From Serinus canaria (lineage: Eukaryota > Chordata > Aves > Passeriformes > Fringillidae): a stretch of DNA of 64,000 nt. The DNA lies in contig NC_066321.1 in NCBI RefSeq assembly GCF_022539315.1, positions 6,325,324-6,389,323 of the forward strand, read 5' to 3'. Positions 45,019 through 55,400 of this stretch are shown here, piece by piece. A program made the translations under genes and the position numbers. The notes below the pieces were generated by a model. The model saw nothing but the letters and a program-made list of their open reading frames with translations. It was not told the DNA's origin and did no database searches. The stretch's first letter is position 1. The number at the start of each line of letters is the position of its first letter.

Positions 45019-45109
45019 CGGTCGTTCGAGCGCGGAGCCCGCGGCCGTGAGGGGGTGCCCGGGGTGGGACGCGCTCGGGGTCGGTCGCCAGACGGGGACC
45101 AGCTGCCAG
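45019..45109 (+). other. ZRANB3: Candidate non-coding first exon of ZRANB3
   Basis: The ZRANB3 ATG exon at 49267 is preceded by a splice acceptor, so a 5' non-coding exon must lie upstream, and the end of the CpG island is the natural place. Several donors compete: GCC|GTGAGG after 45046, CAG|GTGACT after 45109, ATG|GTGAGC after 45186, CAG|GTAATT after 45196 and TTGC|GTAAGT after 45228. I use 45109 as the nominal end because it keeps A at -3 of the ATG after splicing. Both ends are approximate. Confidence 0.35.
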
Positions 45110-45433
45110 GTGACTGCTGTTTGTCACCAGCCCGTGTTTGTGACAGGTTTCACTTCTTGCGGTTGCTGCTGCTGGGTCGTCGCATGGTGAGCTCAGGTAA
45201 TTCTGCGATTGCAGCTGCAGGGACTTGCGTAAGTAAAATAAAATACTTGCCTCCAGGCATGTGTTGAGGTGTGTGCTTCCCTCCAGCACGGTACAGCTGC
45301 CTGTGGAAAAACTGTTCTGTGCTGAAGAACTGTGTGGTGTCCTTTGCTCCATCTGATTGCTTTCTCTTGTATGCAGTTCTTTAAAATGCTGTGTTCTGAT
45401 GGGTAGATTTTCAATTCTTTGTTATCCTACTGG

Positions 45434-45909
45434 TGGCTTCTCAGAACAAGAAAGACAAGGAGCTACTGGTGAGGGTCCAGCAGAGGCCACAAAGGTGATG
45501 AGGGATCTGGAGCATCTCTCTTATGAGGAGGGACTGCAAGGGCTGGGCCTGTTTAGTCTGGAGAAGAGAAGACTGAGAGGGGATCTCATTATGCACATTA
45601 ATATCTCAAAGGTGGGTGCCAACAGGACGGTGCCAGATTGTTTTCGGTGGTGCCCATCAGCAGGATGAGGAGCAACAGCCATAAAAGGAAGCAGAAGTTT
45701 CCCCTCAGCCTGAGGGAAAACTTCTTTACAAAGATGGCAGAGCACTGGGACAGCTGCCCAAGGAGTTCGTGGATTTTCCTTCTCTGGAGACATTCCAAAG
45801 CCACCTGGATATGTTCCTGTGTTACCTGCTCCAGGTGACCCTGCCTTGACAGGGGAGTTGGACATGATGATCTCCAGAGCTCCTTTCCAACCCAAACAAT
45901 TCTGTGAAA
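45434..45909 (+). mobile_element. CR1 LINE, 3' end
   Basis: A 5'-truncated CR1 fragment in plus orientation. Diagnostic phrases in order are AAGAAAGACAAGGAGCTACTGG, GGTCCAGCAGAGGCCACAAAG, GATCTGGAGCATCTCTC, CTGGAGAAGAGAAGACTGAG, AACTTCTTTACAAAGATG, GCACTGGGACAGCTGCCCA and the terminal GAGCTCCTTTCCAACCC with an AATTCTGTGAAAT tail. It differs enough from the 33.6-kb copy to belong to another CR1 subfamily. It carries no intact frame. It lies in sense orientation in ZRANB3 intron 1, only about 0.3 kb from the promoter island. Confidence 0.93.
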
Positions 45910-46306
45910 TAGTTGATTAATCAATCAGCCAAGATGTTCTTAGAGCCTTGAATTCCCTATTAAGTTTTATTGAACACGCAGTTCAATATGGAGCAGTTAA
46001 GTCCATCAAGAGGAAGTTTATGAAGCAAAACCCTTAGTGGAAAGACTCATTTGTCTTAGGCACGTGCTGCTGAGCTGCATTAAAGGGCTATACTTAGTGG
46101 CCTGTAAAAATAAGCAGTGGGTTTATATTATGTAATCAGCTTGTGTTGACAAACAGCTATTGGAAAACTTAAAGTAGTCCTTGAACTTGTCATTGGTCTT
46201 GCACCCAACTTTGCAATGAAGAAACAGCCCCAGGGGTAATATCCTCAACAAGCTGGGTCTCAGTTGCTGCCTCTGGAAGGATAAGGGCCTATAATGCAGT
46301 GCAGTA

Positions 46307-46345
46307 TAATCATTGCTAGTGCCTATAGTGCACTAGCAGTGATTA
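46307..46345. repeat. Hairpin-forming inverted repeat, 16-bp stem
   Basis: The arm TAATCATTGCTAGTGC at 46307-46322 pairs with GCACTAGCAGTGATTA at 46330-46345 across a seven-base loop. All 16 positions pair as RNA, with one G-U wobble. Complementarity stops at the stem base, which is short for a microRNA precursor. Function unknown. Confidence 0.8.
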
Positions 46346-49266
46346 GAAAGAAATTCAACGTTGGGTTTTTTCAAATTTTGTTTTATTGTTTGCATTGCCC
46401 TTATCCCTCAGTAGCTAGTTAGTTTTCCAGATAATTTATGATTGATTGAACATGACAGAAGTTGGAGCAGATTACTTGGAAATGCCGTTGTTGTTTCTCT
46501 TGTGTATGAACTATCTACTTTCTTGAATTTAAAAAAAAAAGTTTCAGTGCAATTTTTTTATATGGCAGCTCAGTTTTCTTGGAAGTTAGAGACTTTTTCA
46601 AAAGTTTTCCTGGAAATTATAGATACTTTGCAAATATGTTTATAAAATTTATTCTGTTTTAATTCAGTTTTGAAAAGTAGTGGGAATTGCATCAAATAGT
46701 TTATAAGTACATTGTTGCAGAGCCCTTTCAAAAAAACTTCATCAGATTGGAAAAATGGGAATCACTTTTACAAAACACATGGTGACTTCACCAAATAAAA
46801 GCATTTATCCTGATATGCATCGGTTCTTCACTTCATGTTTTTTTATGCCCTATGAATGAATCATGATGTAGGTCCATGAATCTTCCTCATCCCTGCTTTT
46901 AAAAGCTGGGATCATTTTCCACTATCTAGTCCTGAGATACTTAAACAACTTTAGATTAATAGTTACTGAGTTAAGTAATTCAAATTTTTCATCCCTGATT
47001 TCCTTTAAAATACTTGAGTAAATACTTCAGAGTTTGAGTTTTTTAACTTGTGAGACTTGTGCAGCTGAATGAAATCTCTGAATGAAAAGCTAGGTCTCCA
47101 CACAAAATCTTTTGGGTCTATTCTGTCTGAAAAAAAATGAAGCTCCAGAACTGGTGATCTGGAGATGTGGGAAGGTCAATGTGATCTGTATTACAGCACA
47201 TTAAGGACACAGAAAAAGCCATGAACAGTTGTAGTCAGAGAATACATGCACTGGTCTTTATTTCTCCCCTTGCATCTTCTAAATCTGCAAGGACTAGAAC
47301 AACAGATACAAACTGGTCTTCTGCTACACTGATTAAATTCTTTTCTAAAACAGATTATTTTTATTTCTTGACATTTCTACACTGTGTACATAAGTACTCT
47401 GTCTCAAAACATACATGTCCACCACTGCCACAATCATTGTATATTTTTTAATAGCCATTGTTCACCCCATGTGGAATTCTTTAATTATTCACCTAGTCTG
47501 TAATTATTCACCATTCACTTATTCAATCATTTACCTTGAGAAAAAAACTAAACAAAAACTTGTACATATCTGGTAGTTAGTGCTTTTTGTTTTGCTCCTT
47601 TCTAAGATTGCAAAGTAAGTCAGTTTTAACCATGTTAATGACTGATGCAGTAACATTTTTCATTGTAGTATTGCTATGTACTGATGACTCATGTACCTCC
47701 TTTAATTCAGATCTGTGTTTCTGAAGCTGCATGGTTCCTATTCAGTGTTTCAGTGAAAGGATCTTGTCATGATCTTGTTCAACAGAAAGTTAATTATGTT
47801 AACATTTCATTCTCATATTGTCACTCACAACAAGCTATGTAGGGAGCTGATCACAAGTACATCATTATCTCTGCATTTATAGAATGGAAAATTATCAAAG
47901 AAAATGAGTCACAAATTTTCTTTAGAGGTGAATCTCAGAACTGAGCGTTGAACAGCTTTGGGCCCACCAATCCTGCAGCATTGTTGACTTGTGTGGCTCT
48001 ACAGAAATGTTTTAGTTTTTGTCTTTAGTTTTTGTTTGTTTGCCAGCAGTCTGAAGTACCATTCCTTAATCAACTTTTAAAGGAAAAAATGTGCATTGGA
48101 AAATATTGTGATAGAACTGAAGTGATTATGGTTATTTTCCCAACAGTTAGAATTGAAACATTCATGTTTGCTCATTTGAGAGCAGAAGCAGGTATTTATT
48201 TACTGGAGCTTTATGATTTTTTTTCTGGGAAGTGCTTGTCTTGGGCACACAGGGGCTTTCCATCTTCTGTTAAGCAAAGCTCTGTGGTGGATATGCATGA
48301 AAGAGCCTGGTACTCACCACAGTACTTTGATATGCTGCTGAGTGTTCCAGAGGCCCAAGGTATAGGAATATTGTTTCTGTAAAGCTATACCAAACATTCC
48401 ACTTGGGAAAATGGAGGATAAAATTGCCACGGTCAATACAAGGCTCATGTCCCAACTTTTGTGTGTTGGTCAGTATTATAAATTGAAATTCACTATTCTT
48501 CCCTCATTGCCCAGCAGAATGGTATGTCACAATGGTTGTGTTTTGAACACCCCTTCTTTGTAGAAGTGGTAGTGGAGTCCCAAGAAGGAATGCCTGGAAG
48601 TCCCAGTGTTACCCTGTTCAATTCTTCCCCAATGAGAATGTCATGGAACTTGCCTGGAGGCTCATCTTTAAGCACACCATGAGAATTTTTATTGATTAGT
48701 TCTGTGGTTTAAGATTGTTTCTTTCTTAGGGAAATAAAGTTCTTCACTGATTTTTCCTTTTTTTTTTTTCCCCACCTCTCCTAAAATGGGCATATTTCCC
48801 CCTTTTTTTTCTGATTTAATGTTTAGGATTAAAAACTTTAAGTATTGTTAGTTCTATCATCAGAAGTTAAATAATCAATTTTTCATGGAACTCTTCTGAA
48901 AAATGTTACTAAAAGAGTTGTATTTCGGTGTCCATGAGTAAGCTCGATTTGAATAGCAAATAACTTCCTTTCATGAATAGGGTGTTTGCTAAAATAATTA
49001 TTTCATAGTGTAAAGGGAGAGACACATGCTGCCCTCTTCATCCTGGAATAGTTAGAATATTTTATGGATATTGAGGTGAGGGACTCTTCCTCCAGCATCT
49101 GCACAATTTTGTGCTTTCCAGAGACAATTCTCAAAACTCTAGGAAAGCTGTGTAGATATTGATTATTTCAAGATGAAGTGATGAGTATTGTTCTATCAAG
49201 CTTTATTCTCTATTCTGCCATGTAGGTAAGATATCTTCTTTCTCTTTTGTTTCCCCTCTGGTTCAG

Positions 49267-49419
49267 CATGGCCAGTGCTCTCCAGGAAACAGCTTCACTC
49301 AAAGCCTCTCAGTTAGAGGATGTTGATGCAAAGCTGTCCTTCCTACCTGAAAGACTGAGAAAGAAGCTGCTTCCTTTTCAGGAAAAGGGCATCATATTTG
49401 CACTTCAGAGAAGTGGCAG
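49267..49419 (+). CDS. ZRANB3: ZRANB3 exon with the start codon (CDS 49268-49419)
   Basis: A 153-nt exon. The ATG at 49268 opens MASALQETASLKASQLEDV, and the exon ends FQEKGIIFALQRSG plus two bases of an Arg codon. The block FLPERLRKKLLPFQEKGI, then IFALQRSGR, is the hallmark N-terminus of ZRANB3, a SNF2-family enzyme; human has FLPDRLRAKLLPFQKDGI as I recall it. The LLPFQ..G...AL pattern is the Q-motif-like region just before helicase motif I. ZRANB3 is an ATP-dependent annealing helicase and structure-specific nuclease. It acts on stalled replication forks in the nucleus through polyubiquitinated PCNA. The acceptor reads CTCTGGTTCAG and the donor CAG|GTAAGA. The first 20 or so residues differ greatly from human and appear poorly conserved. 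The PIP box, NZF and HNH domains lie beyond the window. Confidence 0.96.
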
Positions 49420-52400
49420 GTAAGATTATTGTATCCAACTTATTGCTTCGCATGCTAAAGATTGATGTGACAATAAAGTATGCAGACATTAGGTAGAAAA
49501 ATCATATTACGTTTCTATGGTTGTAAGTAAGAACATGATGCTAAAATTAATTACTTTAGGTAAACATTTTTTACAAAGGTTATTCAATACCAGCAGTCTT
49601 AGGTGAGTTATGTTGCAGAAATCTTTAATAAACTGTAAAGGTAACATGGTTAAAAATGAGTTGTGGAGGTTTTTTCCAAAGAGGATGAAGAGGTTTAATA
49701 ATGCATTATGCAAAAGAGAGTTGTAGTATCAAAGTTCTCATGTGAAAGGAGGTTGATATCAGTAGGACCATCATTTTTGTTATGTTAATGGAGAATTCCT
49801 AAAATAAGTTAATTCACATTTGATTCTTTAGTTTTTAATGGCATGGTAGAGCTGTTAAGGGAATGACTAACAGATCTTGATGCATCTGTGTGGTTTTCTA
49901 TTTTAAATTTGGTATAATTCTGGAGTGTAATCAGGGTGTTCTGGAGCTCACTGAGCTGCAGCAGCAGAGCAGGAGAAGCCTTGCACAGTGCTCAGTTAGC
50001 CAGTGCAGCAGCTGATGGCATAGGCATTCAACAATTAAGTACCTGGTAAATCAAAAAAACACAGTTTATGCAGCAGAGGCTGGAAATATTTTGCTGAGTA
50101 AGAACCTGTTAGGGAGTTACAGGGTCAAAAAGGAGAGGGGGAAATGCTATTTCCACATTTATAAATTTTAGGAAATGTGGGCAATTGCAGCCTAAAGCTG
50201 TGAAACCACTGTGTGCTGTTGTTTTGGAAAGAAATGATGTTGGGGAGGTCTGGCACAAATAGAATTACTGTAGCCTGTGTGGGAAAGATGGATGAAATTA
50301 GTTCCTGATTATTTCAGCATCTTGCTGAGAAGGAGAGGCTGAGGGCCTAAGGGGGTTGCTTGCTGATGTTTGTGATTGTTCTCAGGGGAAAAGAAATGTA
50401 CATCTTTCCCTCTAAAGGTGAAAAATTAGAAAGGAAATTTTTATCAGCAGTTCTTGGAATTACATGGAACTTTTAATCAATTAAAATCTCTGTGTTTTTT
50501 TCTCTTTGATTCTTTTCCTTTGGCCAAAACCCTTTAGCAGTGCTGTCTCAGGGAATGAACAAACCATCTGTTTTATGCTGCCGGTTTCAGTAGCAGAACA
50601 GAAAGATGAGTCCAGCCCTTTACATGAGAGCCTGAGATTTGATATGCTTTATGCTGAATTGGCATTAACTTCTCGTGACCACCAGCCATATCAGACACTT
50701 TCTTGCTGCACAGACTGAGAATGGGTGGATATAATTTTAACAGATAGCTAAGACTTTGGTAGAACACACAGCAAAGCCTGTGTTAGAGTTGAATTTAATA
50801 AATCCAAAGCCCTTGCCTGCCATGGAATATGCAATTGAGGTGTACATTTGTGTGTACAAATAGTGAAAGAACAGAAGCCATTAAAATTAAAGAAACTACA
50901 CATTTAATTAGGGTAGGCTAATGGATGTATTTGAAAGTGGCATAATCTTCTCCAGGCTGTTGTATAATATAGAGATTCCTTGGGAAGCAGCTTAACTGTA
51001 GGACTGGATAAATTTTTATCAGATGTTTCTTTCTTCTTTTTGCCTGCAGTAAGTGTTCAGAATGGTTTGCAATACCAATTGTAATGACTCTGTCATGGAA
51101 GGAATTCTATATTTTTCATTAAGGTTACAGGTTTATGTTCATTTTTTTCATTAGGTCTTTCACTAACAAGAGTTTTGCATAACCCAGCAGTGGTGGTTCT
51201 CATGTGACATGCATATGAAATAATGTTCATCGTGATTGCAAGAAATCTTGCTGCTTGGCACAGCAAATTCTGTCTGTAAGATGGGTCACATTGAGGAATT
51301 GTGTGCACACTCTCAGCTAGCTTCTATATAAAGTAAAGTGTGTTAAGTCAAACTTTCCCAAGGAGTGTTTTTTAAATCTGCCCCTTGCTGATGCAGATCT
51401 ATTTCTCTTCTTGTCCAAAACAAGAACAAGAGCCTCTGGTATACTTGTAGCTGAGTTTTCTTATTAGTTTGTCAGCCCTTGCCTCTCAGAAGTCTTTCCC
51501 TTTTGTGTACTCCATAATGATTTAAACCTTCTTTCAGTATTCCCAGTGGTATATTTTCTGTAGAAGTGTCTTTTCTAATTTTAAAAAATATATAAGCATA
51601 GGACTTGAAGTGAGCAATATGTGCATCTCTGCACATCATTCTTCTTCCCCCAGGCTATGCACTCCCTTCACAGGCATCACTCAATCCATGCTTTGCTGTA
51701 GTGGAAAGGAAACTGGTGTAGAGCAAGTGTTGGCTGAAGAGATTCAATTAATATCATCTTAGATTAGACAAGAACCCAGCATGAAAAGGGACTTTTTATT
51801 AGAACAAACTCTTACTTTTTGCATGGAAGGGCTGGGAGTGAGCTGTTAATTCCCTTGTCTCTTCCCAAAGCATAAAATAAATATGCTGTTGTGGTTTGTA
51901 TTTTTGATTCATTGGTAAATGAATCAGAGGGTTTTCCAGTAGATGCTCCAAAGGCATTATCTCATTTAAAAGAGACTGCCTAACACTTTTCTAGGAAATG
52001 ACAGTTCTAGAACCAGCAAGACAATGTGTGTTTCAACATAAGCTAACACACCTTTTATCTCACAAACATGCCTTAAAGGTGAAAAACTGACTGGCTGCTT
52101 ATTCCTTCCTAGAGATTATTCTGCATACATGCACTTTAGAATGGCTGCCTACGGATGGATACAATTCATAGTCATTATTTGTAGCCTCAAACATTAATGT
52201 GCAGAAAAGCTGGGTGCACACAACTTACATCCATGAAGACTTTTTCATTTTTGTGATTTTCTTTCAGTGAAGGTGTAAGTTACTTTTAAAACCAGCAATA
52301 ATGTGTATTTATTTATTTGTGTGTGCTTTAAACTGCCTCTGAAATAAAAACCAACCAACTTGTCCCTTCCAGGAATGTGACCTGTTAACAATAGGCTCAG

Positions 52401-55400
52401 GAAATACTGAGGGTTGTTGGGGTCAGATGAGTGTGTGCTGTTGGGAAGCGGAAGTGAGCAATTCTCTGCTCTCTGCTGGTTCTTGGTCATGTTTGGGCAG
52501 ATGTGGACAAATCCCCATTTCCTAAGAACTCAGGGTAGAACTGAGAGGTCACCAAGTTAGTGAAGAGATGTGTTGAAGCACAATGCTCTGGAAAAAATGG
52601 TGGAAAAATATGGGTAAAATATCCAGGGTAAAATATGGGTAAAATATCCAAGACACAGAGATAATGTGCAAGTAACTCAATAGTGTTGATAAGGATGGTG
52701 TTCAATCTCATTTGAGCTTGCATCTCTCTTTGAATATTACTGATTTTTACTGCTGCTGTTCAGTAATATCATACTTGGAAAGTCATGATTCTTTGAACCA
52801 TCTATTCTTGCTTTATATCCTCTCTTTACAGGAGTGTGTGATGATAACAAACAATTTGTTCACCTGAATACACTGTAAAAGAGGCATGCTGTTGTTTGAA
52901 ATTTAGCTCTCATGCTACTGGATATCACTAAATGCTTTATCAAGTTTTGTAATAAAAGCTGTCAGCATGTGATTTGCAAGCATCATTATTTAGCATTGCT
53001 TGTCTTGTAGATGGTATCTGTAAAAGATGCCTTCAGACACACAGATATATTTCTTTCTAGGCATGTTGGCAGAACAATTTGTTTAAGCTGGATGCAAAGG
53101 AGGACTTGGAGATATTTACTACCATTGAAACAAGTGGTTTCATTATAATTGTATGCTTTAACTGTTTTACTGGGGTGATCTTGTTTCCTCTGTGAGTCTG
53201 AGAGGTAATATATTATATATTCAGGAGCATATGATTTTTAATCTCCCATACATGCTGTTAGACACAGTAAAAAAATTAAATGACCATGGATGGCAATATC
53301 ATGATGTTGCAGAGTTCACATCTGCCATTAAGAACACATGTTTTAATGCATCAGTTTTAATGCAAGGGCATTTGTTTTGTTAGGCAGTCCCTATCTAGAG
53401 TAAGAAAAAGTTTTATAGTGTTTAATATGTTTTGGATAATGGGCTACAGAGAACCATTATGGCAGTGAAATCATTGGAGAATAGAGTGTGAATGTCCTCT
53501 GTTACAATACTGAGACAGTTGCCTACACTTTAAAACAGTACTTTTTCCCATTGACTGTGTCTCTGATCTCTAGCAAGTTACACAGGAGGAATACATAGTT
53601 AGTTAACTCTTTGTTAATTAAACCAGACTATTCCTTCAAAAATTATAAGTCTTTGTAGAAATTAATTCCCCCTCTCCCATCTTCAAAGTAGACCAGAAAA
53701 CTAAAGGTTCAAATCATAATTTCCACAAAGTTTATGAACACAGCTGAAAGATTTCTTCAGTAGAGAGGCACAGGATATACAGTCTGCTGAGGTTTTAGCA
53801 GCTGGACCATAGAAATGGCAGCTCTTGGGCAAGAAGCAAATAGAAATGTTTGGAATTCCCAGGCACAGCCCTTTGTAGGGTGAGGAATTTCTGATACAAG
53901 TCCTATTTAAATTCTTATGCAAATTTCTACACAAATTTCTTTAACTTTCCAGGATGTATTATCTCTTGAGTAGTATGAAAGGTATAATTTCCATTTGAGT
54001 TGGGTGTCTAAGGCAGCTATAGTTTTGGATTTTGGAGGCTGATGGAATAAGAAAAAATATGTTCAGTCCATGCACTCCCATGCACATTTTAGTTACTGCT
54101 AGAGCATTAGGCCCTTTTGTCTTACACTTTTCTATAACTATTTTTCACTTTCACTCTTACTTTTGTCATCATTACTGAGTTTGCTTCTGGGTTTTATGTT
54201 GTCTATTAATCTTTCTTTCTCCTTCTGTACAATGCAATTGTTGCTTTCTGTCTTGTATTGCCTTTTTAAGTTAGCAGAGCTTTTGTTTTACTTTGCTTTT
54301 ACCTTTGCTATTTTTGATCTATGATTACTGGTTGATTTGCTCTTTCAGTGTATTCCTATTCTTCAGTTTCTTATCTTTGATAGTAGCTATGAATAAGAAA
54401 ATAGATTTGTCTTTCAATTTGTCAAAATTCCATTTTGAAGCACTAAGCCTAGCTGCATGTCTATATATCTCTTACTGTCTATATCTAATTTTTCTGTCCT
54501 TTGTTTGAAAGGTCATAGGTTTCTGCAAGTCAATGTTGTGATTAAATGTAAGATCAATCTGCTTTTTACCATTGTCTAATATTTTTTTTCAAAATCAGCT
54601 GCATGGTTTAAAGGAACACTTAGAAAAATATTTTACAGGCTATGGTTTAATTTTTTTCCAGTTACACTGACTTCAGTAAAAGCCAAATTACTTAAATTTG
54701 CATGTTAGAAAAAGAAATTACCTTCACTTTTTTTTTTATTTTTTTATTAAATACACATGTCTATGAGTATTTCTTCAAATATTACATTTTAGTTTGTATT
54801 TGGTGGCTTGCAGATCAAGTGCCATCAACGAGTCTCCATTATTTGTAGAACTTGAGATCAGAGTTCAGATTGGAAGAAAAATAATTGTAACTCTTTTTTG
54901 GTTTCTGTCTCTAGTCTCAGTGGTTTGTAGTTAGATAGCCTGAAAGAGCTGTTTGAAACAAGGCAGAAGTCTCTTGCTAGAGTAAGAAAGAAATCACCTT
55001 TTATTCCAATATATTCAGCAATTCAGATGTATAAAATTATTACAATTTTGTGATAAATGTGGGTCCTTAAACCTGCATTATAACAGGTGAGCAGTTATCT
55101 CCAGTCTCAGAGAACAAAGCACAGAAGTAATCTCTGGGGAACAAGAATGGGATTGCTATTTAGTGAATATGGAGAGGATCAAACAGTTAATACATTTCAG
55201 CTCTGAGGGTTGAAGAAAGATTTCATTTTTTTTAAGACGTTGGTTTGTAATGATTCAGAGTACATCTCACATTTGAGAAGTGCCAAGGAAGAGAGGGATG
55301 AATAAATGAAGATGCTAGCTCACAGAATGAGGTTCAGATGCAGGAAGTATGAATGAGAGACGGAGCCAAATTCTGCACAGCTTTCGTAGCCAGGGAAGCT

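Larger units (their letters stand above)
43830..45100. promoter_or_regulatory. CpG island, shared bidirectional promoter of R3HDM1 and ZRANB3
   Basis: About 1.27 kb of very GC-rich, CpG-dense sequence flanked on both sides by AT-rich DNA. It lies between the 5' ends of R3HDM1 (minus) and ZRANB3 (plus), which are also divergent neighbours in human. It contains three CCAAT boxes (44210-44214, 44252-44256, 44345-44349), a ZNF143/SBS-like site (44657-44670) and a TGCGTCACTTCCCGG cluster (45004-45018). I found no TATA box near either expected start. Dispersed initiation and broad expression of both genes are the likely outcome (inference from promoter class). Long GC-rich open frames here are composition artefacts. 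Confidence 0.85.
45110..49266 (+). other. ZRANB3: ZRANB3 intron 1
   Basis: About 4.2 kb between the candidate first exon and the ATG exon. It contains a CR1 fragment at 45434-45909, a 16-bp-stem hairpin at 46307-46345 and a poly(T) run near 48761-48772. The frame at 48032-48382 has no recognisable features. No other gene was seen. Confidence 0.6.

Noticed and set aside
45521..45924. Open frames within the 45.4-45.9 kb repeat
   Set aside because: They lie inside a CR1 3' fragment, antisense to or out of frame with its coding part. They are not genes.
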